From assembly GCA_020637365.1 (NCBI GenBank), contig JACJWE010000001.1, forward strand, positions 712,001-776,000: a stretch of DNA of 64,000 bases. Direction: 5' to 3'. The stretch comes from Acidimicrobiia bacterium. Lineage in GTDB: Bacteria > Actinomycetota > Acidimicrobiia > IMCC26256 > JAGNEX01. The position numbers and the translations under genes are program-made. Within the stretch, counting starts at the first letter, position 1. Each line of letters begins with the position of its first letter. The notes beneath the pieces were generated by a model, which had not been told where the DNA came from, did not search any database, and was given only the letters and a program-made list of their open reading frames with translations. Shown piece after piece: positions 34,577 to 42,994 of the stretch.

Positions 34577-35740
34577 ATGAAAATAGCCCTGCTCTGCCCG
34601 TACTCGGTGTCGCGGCCGGGTGGAGTCCAAGGTCAGGTCTTGGGTCTTGGTCAGGTACTTGAAAAGCGTGGGCATGAAGTCCTGGTGATCGCCCCCTGTG
34701 AGGGCGAACCTCCCTATGACTTTGTCTACTCAGTGGGCAGCAGTGTGGACCTTCCCGGCAACGGTTCGGTGGCTCCGATCGCTCCCGACGCCATGGCGAT
34801 GGGCCGTACACGCTTTGCGCTCGCTCGGATGCAGCCCGATGTGATGCATCTGCACGAGCCGCTGCAACCGGGCCCGACCTGGGTCGGGCTGATGTCGAAC
34901 ATCGCTCCAGCGATCGGCACGATTCACGCGTCGGGGCACTCGTTCTATGCGCGGACGCGTCCGGTCGCTCGCGTGGGCATGCGTCGCCTCGCATTTCGTA
35001 CCGCCGTTTCGGAGGAGGCCCGTCGACTGGTCCAGATCGAGATCGGCGGGGCCTACTACCTGCTACCCAACGGGGTCGATGTCGACCGGTTTTCCGAGGC
35101 GGAACCTTGGCCGACGACCCGGCCGGTCATTCTCTTCGTCGGGCGTCACGAACCGCGAAAAGGCCTTGCCGTGATGCTCGATGCCTTCGAGGGGCTCGAC
35201 CGAGATGCAGAACTGTGGGTGGTAGGCAAGGGGCCACAGACCGACGGTCTCAAGGCGCGGGGGGTGCGCGACGTTGTCTGGTTGGGTGAGATCGACGACG
35301 CGGAACTGGCTCGTCGTATGAAGGCCGCCACCATCTACTGCGCCCCCAGCCGTTTTGGTGAATCTTTTGGCGTGGTACTCATCGAGGCGATGGCAGCTCG
35401 AACGCCGATCGTGTCGACCGACATCGCGGGCTACCGCGAGGTCGCCCGTCAAGGTCGCGAGGCAGTTCTCGTCCCACCCGATGACGCCAACGCTCTGCGT
35501 GCGGGGCTCCGAGAAGTCCTCGACTCATCCGAACTCGCAGCTCGTTTGGTGGCAGCTGGTTGGAAGCGAGCCAACGAATTCTCGATGGATAGTCTCGCTC
35601 AGCAGTACGAAACGCTGTACGAAGCTGCCGTAGCGCAGTGGACGAACAGGCACGAACGGCCAGCCCGCGAATGGCTGCCGATCGAGAACTGGTCGCTCGA
35701 CCCGCGCACATGGCGCTTTCTGAAACGAGGCCCGCTCTAG
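34577..35740 (+). CDS. pimA: Phosphatidylinositol mannosyltransferase
   Basis: 387 aa, GT4 family, GT-B fold. N-terminal SVSRPGGVQGQVLGL (acceptor-lipid side), HLHEPLQPGPTWVGL, TIHASGHSF; C-terminal FVGRHEPRKGLAVMLDAF and SRFGESFGVVLIEAMAA with the GDP-mannose-binding EX7E-type Glu pair. It transfers the first mannose from GDP-mannose to phosphatidylinositol. Third gene of pgsA-patA-pimA, the core of PIM synthesis. About 290 bases without a supported gene follow. Confidence 0.93.
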   Translation: MKIALLCPYSVSRPGGVQGQVLGLGQVLEKRGHEVLVIAPCEGEPPYDFVYSVGSSVDLPGNGSVAPIAPDAMAMGRTRFALARMQPDVMHLHEPLQPGPTWVGLMSNIAPAIGTIHASGHSFYARTRPVARVGMRRLAFRTAVSEEARRLVQIEIGGAYYLLPNGVDVDRFSEAEPWPTTRPVILFVGRHEPRKGLAVMLDAFEGLDRDAELWVVGKGPQTDGLKARGVRDVVWLGEIDDAELARRMKAATIYCAPSRFGESFGVVLIEAMAARTPIVSTDIAGYREVARQGREAVLVPPDDANALRAGLREVLDSSELAARLVAAGWKRANEFSMDSLAQQYETLYEAAVAQWTNRHERPAREWLPIENWSLDPRTWRFLKRGPL

Positions 35741-36031
35741 GTGACGCCGAGCTGGCCAGCTGCGACGATCCCGCCATTTTCCCGATCGATCGGGTGTCGA
35801 AATGGTGCTGGCCGCGAGGTTTCGCCGATCGACCGCCCTGTGTTGACACGGGGCTGGGTCGAGCGACGTGGTCGCCGCCGGTGTCTGTAGATGAAAATGG
35901 TCCCGCAGCGTGGCTGGTGACACCCCTGGTCGGGCAACCCCGATAATCTGTCCAACGTCTCAGCGCGGATGCGTGTCCGCTTCGATGGATCGCGTGCGTG
36001 AGCAATCATCTAGGTGAGCAGAGGGTGCGCC

Positions 36032-36586
36032 ATGTGGTTCGTAATAGGGCTGGTCGTCATCGTGGTGATCGTCGGCCTCGTGGTCATGGTGATGTACAAC
36101 CGTCTGGTCAAGCTCCGCAATCGCTGCGATAGCGGTTGGTCAGCGATCGACGTGCAGCTTCGGCGTCGCTACGACCTGATCCCGAATCTGGTCGAGACGG
36201 TGAAGGGCTATGCCAAACATGAACAGGGCACGCTGAGCGCCGTTATCCAGGCGAGACAGGCCGGAATTGATGCCAATTCTGTAGAGGCCCAGGGTAAAGC
36301 CGAGAACATGTTGACCGGAGCGTTGAATAAGCTGTTTGCCCTGTCCGAGGCATATCCCGATTTGAAGGCGGACGCGAATTTTCGGTCGTTACAAGAAGAG
36401 ATCACCTCGACCGAGGACAAGGTGGCCTACGCGCGGCAGTACTACAACGCTGCTGTCCTTGCGTACCGCAATGCTCTCGAGACGGTGCCGACCAACTTCG
36501 TCGCCAACTCATTCGGCTTCAAGCCCCGTGACTACTTCGAGATTTCTGAGCCCGAAGCCAGGGGTCCGGTTCAAGTTTCCTTTTAG
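36032..36586 (+). CDS. lemA: LemA family protein
   Basis: 184 aa from the ATG at 36032, with GAGGG eight bases upstream; a GTG at 36014 is less likely. One N-terminal membrane helix (FVIGLVVIVVIVGLVVMVMYN) is followed by the coiled-coil LemA domain: RNRCDSGWSAIDVQLRRRYDLIPNLV, KGYAKHEQGTL, and YYNAAVLAYRNALETVPTNFVANSFGFKPRDYFE. The function is unclear in the family. LemA is often next to an HtpX-type M48 protease, as here. Confidence 0.95.
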   Translation: MWFVIGLVVIVVIVGLVVMVMYNRLVKLRNRCDSGWSAIDVQLRRRYDLIPNLVETVKGYAKHEQGTLSAVIQARQAGIDANSVEAQGKAENMLTGALNKLFALSEAYPDLKADANFRSLQEEITSTEDKVAYARQYYNAAVLAYRNALETVPTNFVANSFGFKPRDYFEISEPEARGPVQVSF

Positions 36587-36680
36587 GCAGTCGCCCGTCG
36601 GTTCGTCGCCGAGAAAGTTTCGGTTGCGATGCTGGCGCGCCATGTGCGAGCGCGAGATGCGCTGAAGAGTTGAGGTCAGA

Positions 36681-37589
36681 GTGCATTACGACTTAGTCGG
36701 TCAGAACCGGCGACGGGCCGCCACGGTGATGGTGCTCTTCGCTGGCGTTGTCGTCCTGGCGAGCTGGGCGCTCAGCGCCGCGGTCAGCGGCGGCGGCGTT
36801 CCATTCGTCGCTATCGGGGCGATCCTCGCTCTGAGCGTGGTTGCAGTTTCCTATTGGTACTCAGACCGCCTGGTGATGTCGGTGAGCCATGCCCGTGTCG
36901 CGGAGCGTTCGGATTACCAGCGCTATCACAATGTCGTCGAAGGTTTATGTCTCGCTGCGGGCATACCTAAACCGACCCTGTATGTCATCGACGACGAAGC
37001 ACCGAACGCTTTTGCGACCGGGCGGGATCCGTCGCATGCGTCGATCGCCGTTACCACCGGTTTGCTCGACCAAATGGAGCGGGTAGAACTCGAAGCAGTC
37101 CTCGCCCATGAGCTCAGCCATATCAAGAACTATGACACCCTTGTGAGTACCAATGTTGTGTTGCTCACCGCTCTGTCTGTCCTCGTCAGCGACGTCACCC
37201 TTCGCGCTGGCAGGTGGGGAGGGATGCGGCACAGCGACGATCAGAACCCGTCTAAGGGTCCTCAGCAAGCGCTAGCAGGCATTGGTGTTGTGCTGCTGGT
37301 CCTCACTCCCATCTCGGCAAAGCTGTTGCGGCACTCCCTCGGTCGACGACGCGAATACATGGCAGACGTGGGCGCGATTGAGATGACGCGGTACCCGCCC
37401 GGGCTGATCCGAGCTCTCAGGCAACTCGACGACGAGCAGGCGGTCGTCCACTCGGGTGCTCGCTCGACGTCGCACCTGTGGATTCAGTCGCCGGTTTCGC
37501 ATCAGTCGGGCCGCGACGCCGGGCTCAATCGAATGTTTGACAACCACCCTCCGCTCGAAGACCGGATCGCCGTCCTCGAACGTCTGTGA
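36681..37589 (+). CDS. htpX: M48-family membrane metalloprotease (HtpX-like)
   Basis: 302 aa, GTG start. Two N-terminal helices (about 12-32 and 40-57), then the zinc site HELSH at about 143-147 with the third ligand region RRREYMADVGAIEM, two more membrane helices between (LVSTNVVLLTALSVLV; ALAGIGVVLLVLTPI), and a C-terminal NHPPLEDRIAVLE typical of HtpX. It degrades misfolded membrane proteins. Paired with lemA upstream. Length is normal. Confidence 0.93.
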   Translation: MHYDLVGQNRRRAATVMVLFAGVVVLASWALSAAVSGGGVPFVAIGAILALSVVAVSYWYSDRLVMSVSHARVAERSDYQRYHNVVEGLCLAAGIPKPTLYVIDDEAPNAFATGRDPSHASIAVTTGLLDQMERVELEAVLAHELSHIKNYDTLVSTNVVLLTALSVLVSDVTLRAGRWGGMRHSDDQNPSKGPQQALAGIGVVLLVLTPISAKLLRHSLGRRREYMADVGAIEMTRYPPGLIRALRQLDDEQAVVHSGARSTSHLWIQSPVSHQSGRDAGLNRMFDNHPPLEDRIAVLERL

Positions 37590-37617
37590 GTCGCCAGCGC
37601 AACGGTCGGGTCGACCG

Positions 37618-39153
37618 ATGATTCCGCTCTGGTTGCGTCGAGCCGGCGCTCCGCTCGCCCTGGCGTCGATCTTGTTGTTGGCCTTGGTGCAGGTGAACTC
37701 CGCCCGTCAGGCCAAACCGCCGACCAAGGAGCTTTCCGCTCCTCTGTCACGTTCGCTGTTCGCGCCCGAAACCAACGGTGCTACCGCTTCTCTGACCGGA
37801 GAGGTCGTTGATCGCAGGTCCGCCGCAGGGCTTCGGGGCGCGTATGCGGTGCGGCTGTCGAACGCCTCGGTCGCCCAACGCTTCCTTTCTGGCGTCGACA
37901 AAGCAGATGTGGTCTTCGAACAACCGACCGACGATGGGTTTTCAAGCCTGTTGGCCGTCTTCCACCAGTCGGTACCTCAAGACGTAGGACCGCTTGCACA
38001 AGCGCTGCCTTCCGACGATGAACTGAACGGCTTTCTGCCCATGCGTGAGGTTGCCTCGGGATTCGACTCTGCATTTGCCGAACAGTTCACCAACGATTCC
38101 CTTCGGTTTGTGCTCCCCACCAGCGAGCTCGGTAGCCAAGTCATCACCCGTTCCGACACGATCGAGTCCCCCTATGAGTATTCGGTCGATCTCGATTTGC
38201 TCGCCCGCGAGATCGGTCCTGAAGAACCGCCAACCGCTCCATGGTTGTTTCTTGATGCCGACGAATCGCCCGCCGGTGACGCGACTGCACAGGTGCGGGT
38301 CCAAGTAGCTGAGAAGCTCCCGGTCGTGTGGGATTGGAGCGATAGCGACAGGCTGTGGCTGCGGACGGTGGGGGAGTCAGGCCAGGCGCAACGGGTCGCT
38401 GACGGAGCGCAAATTTCTGCGGCGAATGTGCTGGTGATGGATGTTAAAGCGGCGAATATGGATTGCCCGCCCGACTCCGACATCTACGAGCTCGTCCTGG
38501 AACAAGGCGCTCTTGAGATCGCTTCGGGGGGACGGATCCGAGACGGGGCGTGGAAGTTCGATGCCGACACTCGCCAACTGACGTTGTCTGAATCCGATGG
38601 GAGCCCGTTGCTCCTCCGCCGAGGAACGACCTGGATCCACCTGCGCATCGCTGGCACGGTGGCGGTACTGCCGCCGATGCCGACTACGACGATCGGCCCT
38701 GTTCCTCCGCCAACGCCGCCACCAACCCTGCCGCCAACGACGGTACCGCCAGCGCCGCCCGTGACCGAGGCTCCAGTCCCTGCGGTGCCAGAGACGCCAG
38801 CGCCGACACCTGCACCCGTACCTGTCCCGACACCGGCTCCGGCGCCCGTACCAACCTCAACCCCGCCCCCGGCACCGGCCCCGGACCCGGCGGCGACGGC
38901 ACCGCCGGTGCCAGCACCTGCGGCGTTGGTCGATGGGGATCGAGGCATGTCCATTCGGTTCGTCACGTTTGACAGATTTGGCGGCCAGGTACCTGTCGAC
39001 CCCAACCAACCGCCGGTCGACCCCAACCAACCGCCTGTGGATCCCGCTGCTGCGGTACCGCCACCGGCTCCGACAACCACATCGCCTCCACCGACGCGAC
39101 CCCCACATCTTCTCGTGCCGTGTGAAGATGCGGCGATGCTCGATCGAGGGTAG
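37618..39153 (+). CDS. Exported protein with a degenerate DUF3048-like domain and Pro-rich C-terminus
   Basis: 511 aa from the ATG at 37618; the frame is open to 37456, but this start gives a clean signal helix (about 10-28). Residues of about 75-310 resemble the DUF3048 domain of the next gene: SGVDKADVVFEQPTDDGFSSLLAVFHQSVPQDVGPL. The usual VRSxR stretch after GP is replaced by LAQALPSD. After about residue 355 comes a Pro/Thr/Ala-rich region of about 90 residues, then a PVDPNQP repeat and a short Cys-containing end. Probably cell-wall associated; function unknown. Confidence 0.75.
   Translation: MIPLWLRRAGAPLALASILLLALVQVNSARQAKPPTKELSAPLSRSLFAPETNGATASLTGEVVDRRSAAGLRGAYAVRLSNASVAQRFLSGVDKADVVFEQPTDDGFSSLLAVFHQSVPQDVGPLAQALPSDDELNGFLPMREVASGFDSAFAEQFTNDSLRFVLPTSELGSQVITRSDTIESPYEYSVDLDLLAREIGPEEPPTAPWLFLDADESPAGDATAQVRVQVAEKLPVVWDWSDSDRLWLRTVGESGQAQRVADGAQISAANVLVMDVKAANMDCPPDSDIYELVLEQGALEIASGGRIRDGAWKFDADTRQLTLSESDGSPLLLRRGTTWIHLRIAGTVAVLPPMPTTTIGPVPPPTPPPTLPPTTVPPAPPVTEAPVPAVPETPAPTPAPVPVPTPAPAPVPTSTPPPAPAPDPAATAPPVPAPAALVDGDRGMSIRFVTFDRFGGQVPVDPNQPPVDPNQPPVDPAAAVPPPAPTTTSPPPTRPPHLLVPCEDAAMLDRG
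38995..39036 (+). repeat. Two 21-bp tandem repeats coding VDPNQPP
   Basis: Units at 38995-39015 and 39016-39036 differ only at the last base and encode VDPNQPP twice; a decayed third unit follows. The array is inside the Pro-rich tail of the DUF3048-like protein and can expand or contract by slippage without breaking the frame. Confidence 0.85.
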
Positions 39154-39243
39154 GACCCATGAGCCTCCAGCCGGGTGATCGACCCGTTCTGAACCACTTC
39201 AGGTGCGGCTCAAAAAATCCACCTTCGGTGAGGAACGCTGGCT

Positions 39244-40452
39244 GTGCAATATCTACGCTTGCCCGTCGTGAACTCACAGCACCCGTTTCAACAAGTTTCA
39301 CGATCGGCAACCCGTGCGACCACGGTCGTCGCGTTCCTGATCGTCTTGGCGCTCATGCTGGGCGCCTGCGGTAGGGACGACTCCTCTGATGACGCGTCGG
39401 AGAGTTCCACCACGGTTGGCGGTCAAACGACGTTAACCACCGCTCCGCCCGGTGAGCCCGTCGTCACGCCGACGACCACGGTCCGTGAGGACGGTCTGTC
39501 CGGTACCGCCGATCCTTCGGCTGCGACCGCTGATGTCGACACGCAAACAGACAGCGGCGTCGGTGGCAAAGGATCGGGATCGGGAACTCTGACGGGCGGT
39601 CCGGCCAATGGGCTGCCAGCGGTGATGATCAAGGTTCCCAACGACAGCTCGGCCCGTCACGTTCTCACCGGCATCGAAGATGCCGACATCATCTTTGAAG
39701 AACTCGTCGAGGGAGGCGTCACCCGGTTCGCGGCCGTGTTCAATTCAACCCTTCCCGATCAGGTGCAACCGGTACGTTCGGTCCGCGGTCCCGACCCCGA
39801 TCTCGCGCTTTCGGTCGGCGGTGTCTTTGCATATTCAGGTGGCGCTGGGCCATTCGTCGAGCGCATCAACTCCGTTCCGGTCGTCGCTGTGAACGAATCC
39901 ACCGCTGGTTCGTCGTTGTACCGAGTCGCTGGGAAAGCGCCGTACAACTTGGCGGCGAGCGCAAAGGCACTCGCCGCTTTGAGCGACGAACCTGCTCGCG
40001 CCCCGTTCCGCTTTTCGAACGCGGCGCTCGCCGGTGGGCAAGCCGCTACCAATGTCAGCGTCAAGGTGTCCAACGCTCAGACGAGCAACTTTAAATACGA
40101 CGCGGGTTCTGGGGTCTACAAGCGCTACAACGGCTCGGCTCCAGAGGTGTCGGGCGGGGTGCAGCTCGGCTTTGAGAACGTCGTCGTCATCGGCGTCGCG
40201 ACTGGCGGTACCGGCGTCATCGATACCGCCGGTTCTGAGTCTCCGCAGTCCTTCACCGTCGGTTCTGGCACGGCCTGGCTATTCCGAGATGGCAAGGTTT
40301 ACGTCGGAAAATGGTCCAGGGCGCACGAGACAGCGCCGTGGGAGATCATCGCTGACGATGGCAGTGCGTATACGTTGGCGCCCGGACGGACCAACGTGGT
40401 GCTCCTTCCCGTAGCTGGCACCTACGCGGGTGGCAAGATCGGTTGGAACTAG
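39244..40452 (+). CDS. DUF3048 domain lipoprotein (YerB-like)
   Basis: 402 aa with a GTG start at 39244; a second GTG at 39268 gives a shorter signal. Lipobox LGAC follows a hydrophobic segment, then a Thr/Ser/Gly linker. The DUF3048 domain shows PAVMIKVPNDSSARHVLTGIEDADIIFEE, EGGVTRFAAVF, QVQPVRSVRGPDPDLAL and, in the C-terminal half, HETAPWEIIADDGSAYTLAPGRTNVVLLP. Exported and lipid-anchored; the domain's role is not established. Paralogue of the degenerate neighbour upstream. Confidence 0.88.
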   Translation: MQYLRLPVVNSQHPFQQVSRSATRATTVVAFLIVLALMLGACGRDDSSDDASESSTTVGGQTTLTTAPPGEPVVTPTTTVREDGLSGTADPSAATADVDTQTDSGVGGKGSGSGTLTGGPANGLPAVMIKVPNDSSARHVLTGIEDADIIFEELVEGGVTRFAAVFNSTLPDQVQPVRSVRGPDPDLALSVGGVFAYSGGAGPFVERINSVPVVAVNESTAGSSLYRVAGKAPYNLAASAKALAALSDEPARAPFRFSNAALAGGQAATNVSVKVSNAQTSNFKYDAGSGVYKRYNGSAPEVSGGVQLGFENVVVIGVATGGTGVIDTAGSESPQSFTVGSGTAWLFRDGKVYVGKWSRAHETAPWEIIADDGSAYTLAPGRTNVVLLPVAGTYAGGKIGWN

Positions 40453-40542
40453 GTTCCCGGACCGACCCCGCCCATGCGGCGTACCGTCGAATGCACGCCG
40501 TCCCCTCGACCCATTCGCTTCCCTCGTAACCGGAGATGAAAC

Positions 40543-41430
40543 GTGTCTGAAGTCGAACGTACCGGTACCTCACGGGTCAAGCGCGGCTTGGCAGAGATGT
40601 TGCGTGGGGGGGTGATTATGGACGTGGTCACACCCGACCAAGCTCGGATTGCGGAGGATGCGGGCGCGGTTGCCGTCATGGCCCTCGAACGCGTACCCGC
40701 CGATATCCGTCGAGACGGCGGTGTCGCGAGAATGAGCGACCCGGCGATGATCGAAGGTATCCAGGCCGCGGTGACCATCCCCGTGATGGCTAAATGTCGG
40801 ATCGGCCATTTCGCTGAAGCTCAACTGCTGGCGGCCCTCAATGTTGATTTCATCGACGAATCCGAAGTGCTGACCCCAGCAGATGAAACACACCACGTCG
40901 ACAAGTTCGCGTTCGAGACGCCCTTCGTGTGCGGGGCAACCAATCTTGGTGAGGCGCTCCGCCGCATCGGCGAAGGTGCAGCGATGATCCGCTCAAAGGG
41001 GGAGGCGGGTACCGGCAACATCGTCGAGGCAGTCCGGCATTTGCGCACGATCACATCCTCGATCCGCGAACTCGCCTCAGCGACTCCACAAGAGTGTTAT
41101 CAGCTGGCCAAGGCACATGCAGCCCCATTGGAGCTCATCCAAGAGGTAGCGAGCACAGGCAAACTGCCAGTCCCCATGTTTTGTGCTGGCGGTATCGCAA
41201 CCCCAGCAGACGCATCGCTGGTCATGCAGTTGGGCGCCGAAGCGGTCTTTGTCGGCAGCGGCATCTTTAAGTCCCAACAGCCAGCGATCATGGCCGCGGC
41301 AATCGTCGAGGCAACAGCGCACTACGCCGACCCCGATGTGTTGGCTCGGGTTTCGCGGGGTTTGGGCGATGCGATGCGCGGCGATGAGATCGACGGCCTC
41401 GACGTGACCTTCGCCGAACGCGGATGGTAA
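40543..41430 (+). CDS. pdxS: Pyridoxal 5'-phosphate synthase lyase subunit
   Basis: 295 aa, GTG start with GGAG upstream. Highly conserved PdxS: GLAEMLRGGVIMDVVTPDQARIAEDAGAVAVMALERVPADIR, the active-site lysines in MAKCRIGH and IRSKGEAGTGN, and VPMFCAGGIATPADASLVMQLGAEAVFVGSGIFKS. It builds PLP from ribose 5-phosphate, glyceraldehyde 3-phosphate and ammonia supplied by PdxT, whose gene overlaps it by seven bases. Confidence 0.98.
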   Translation: MSEVERTGTSRVKRGLAEMLRGGVIMDVVTPDQARIAEDAGAVAVMALERVPADIRRDGGVARMSDPAMIEGIQAAVTIPVMAKCRIGHFAEAQLLAALNVDFIDESEVLTPADETHHVDKFAFETPFVCGATNLGEALRRIGEGAAMIRSKGEAGTGNIVEAVRHLRTITSSIRELASATPQECYQLAKAHAAPLELIQEVASTGKLPVPMFCAGGIATPADASLVMQLGAEAVFVGSGIFKSQQPAIMAAAIVEATAHYADPDVLARVSRGLGDAMRGDEIDGLDVTFAERGW

Positions 41431-42101
41431 CGGCGGCGCCGAATGTCGGCGTCCTCGCACTTCAGGGCAATGTCGCTGCCCATGTCGACAAACTCGCCGC
41501 GTTGGGCGCTACCACGACGTCGGTGCGCGTTCCGGATGATTTGGTCGGTGTCGATGCCCTCGTGCTGCCCGGCGGTGAATCGACCACCATGTCAAGACTG
41601 GTCGAACTCGCCGGACTGTTTGAACCGCTCGGCGACGTCCTCGCTGCGGGTACACCGGTGCTCGGCACGTGCGCTGGTCTGATCATGCTTGCGACCGACG
41701 TGGTCGACGGTCGTTCAGATCAGCGAACCTTTGGTGTGTTGTCCGCGACGGTGCGACGCAATGCCTATGGTCGACAAAACCAATCCTTTGAGACCCGGCT
41801 GGCGCTGCGCGCGGAGCAGTGGTCGCCACACTCGGTTGAAATGCCCGACGCCCGTGGAGAGTCGGGGACTCGAGGCAGCGTGGAGGATGCGGATGCCGAC
41901 ACGTCCGCGGCGGACGCGATGACAGCGGTCTTTATCCGCGCGCCGCGCATCGAAGTGTGCGCCGACTCGGTCACAGCCTTGGCCGAGTTCGACGGTCACC
42001 CGGTGCTCGTCGAACAAGGGTCTATCCTTGGAGCGACTTTCCATCCCGAACTGACCCCGGACTTGCGGGTCCATCGACGACTTCTCGACAAGGTGCATTG
42101 A
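41424..42101 (+). CDS. pdxT: Pyridoxal 5'-phosphate synthase glutaminase subunit
   Basis: 225 aa. Class I glutaminase: VGVLALQGNVAAHV, LPGGESTTMSRL (oxyanion), nucleophile Cys83 in GTCAGLIMLA, and the His-Glu pair in FHPEL near the C-terminus. It releases ammonia from glutamine for PdxS. Odd feature: an acidic insertion of about 25 residues (about 140-166; RGSVEDADADTSAADAM) between the two halves, where the usual protein has a short loop, making it longer than most PdxT (about 190-200 aa). Stop overlaps the yebC ATG by one base. Confidence 0.95.
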   Translation: MVTAAPNVGVLALQGNVAAHVDKLAALGATTTSVRVPDDLVGVDALVLPGGESTTMSRLVELAGLFEPLGDVLAAGTPVLGTCAGLIMLATDVVDGRSDQRTFGVLSATVRRNAYGRQNQSFETRLALRAEQWSPHSVEMPDARGESGTRGSVEDADADTSAADAMTAVFIRAPRIEVCADSVTALAEFDGHPVLVEQGSILGATFHPELTPDLRVHRRLLDKVH

Positions 42102-42850
42102 TGAGCGGACATTCAAAATGGTCGACGATCAAACACAAGAAGGGAGCGGCCGACGCTGCTCGCGGAAAGCTGTTCGCCAAGCTTCTTCGCCAAGTCGAAG
42201 TCGCAGCCCGAGAGGGCGGGGGAGACCTCGAGGGCAATCCCACGCTGCGAACCATGGTCGCGAAGTGCCGAGAAGCGTCGGTGCCCGGTGACAACATCAC
42301 CAGAGCGATCAAACGTGGAACCGGTGAACTCGAAGGGGTGACCTACGAGGCGATCACCTATGAGGGCTACGCGCCTGCAGGCGTGGCCATGCTGGTCGAG
42401 GTGCTCACCGACAACCGCAACCGTGCCGCCGCGGAGATCAAGAACATCTTCAGCCGCAACGGTGGGTCATTGGCGGAACCCGGCGCGGTGGCGTGGCAGT
42501 TTGAACGGCAGGGGATCGTGACCGTCGGCGGTTCTGCCGACGAGGACGCGTTGATGGAAGCCGCCCTGGATGCTGGGGCACAAGACATTGCTCGCGTGGG
42601 TGATGATTGGCACGTGACGACCGATCCATCCGACGCGCCGAGCGTGCACGAGGCGATCGTTGCCGCTGGTTTCCCCGACGCCAAAGTCGAAGTCACCCGT
42701 GTCGCGCAGAACAACGTCGAGCTGACCGACCCAGCAGACGCCAAGAAGGTGTTGCGGCTGCTCGACTCCTTGGAAGATCACGATGACGTGCAGAACGTCT
42801 ACGCGAACTTCGATGCGTCCGACGAGGTGATGGAGGCAGCGACCGCGTAG
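42101..42850 (+). CDS. yebC: YebC/PmpR family protein
   Basis: 249 aa from the ATG at 42101 (MSGHSKWSTIKHKKGAADAARGKLF), overlapping the pdxT stop; the longer frame to 41957 is inside pdxT. The full three-domain family pattern is present: PTLRTMVAKCREASVPGDNITRAIKRGTGE, YEGYAPAGVAMLVEVLTDNRNRAAAEIKN, and a C-terminal VYANFD. Reported roles are transcriptional regulation and help at translating poly-proline stretches. It often sits directly upstream of ruvC, as here. Confidence 0.96.
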   Translation: MSGHSKWSTIKHKKGAADAARGKLFAKLLRQVEVAAREGGGDLEGNPTLRTMVAKCREASVPGDNITRAIKRGTGELEGVTYEAITYEGYAPAGVAMLVEVLTDNRNRAAAEIKNIFSRNGGSLAEPGAVAWQFERQGIVTVGGSADEDALMEAALDAGAQDIARVGDDWHVTTDPSDAPSVHEAIVAAGFPDAKVEVTRVAQNNVELTDPADAKKVLRLLDSLEDHDDVQNVYANFDASDEVMEAATA

Positions 42851-42973
42851 TCGCGTCTCAGGATGACACGGCGTCCCGCCGTCTCATCGTTCTCGATTGA
42901 CGTGCATCACGGCGCCGCGCGGTGAACCTCCGCCATGGGTAGCGCTGTCACCAGAGACCTCGGCGCGCGCTGC

Positions 42974-42979
42974 TATTAT
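42974..42979 (+). promoter_or_regulatory. ruvC -10 element
   Basis: TATTAT at 42974-42979 ends seven bases before the ATG at 42987, so the transcript is probably leaderless. The final T is also the first base of the SOS box, so LexA binding would block the promoter. Confidence 0.45.
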
Positions 42980-42994
42980 CGAACCAATGTTCGC
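42979..42994. promoter_or_regulatory. LexA (SOS) box overlapping the ruvC start
   Basis: TCGAAC-CAAT-GTTCGC: the core CGAAC-N4-GTTCG (42980-42993) is a perfect inverted repeat with the four-base spacer of the actinobacterial/Bacillus LexA box. It covers the ruvC ATG (42987-42989) and touches the -10 box. Strongly suggests LexA control of ruvCAB. Confidence 0.8.

Noticed and set aside
33581..34675. 364-codon open frame antisense to patA
   Set aside because: Shadow of patA; no recognizable domain.
35710..35946. 78-codon open frame after pimA
   Set aside because: Codon use is gene-like, but it overlaps pimA by 31 bases and has no ribosome site or known homologous motif; not enough to call a gene. 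The rest of 35741-36031 shows nothing.
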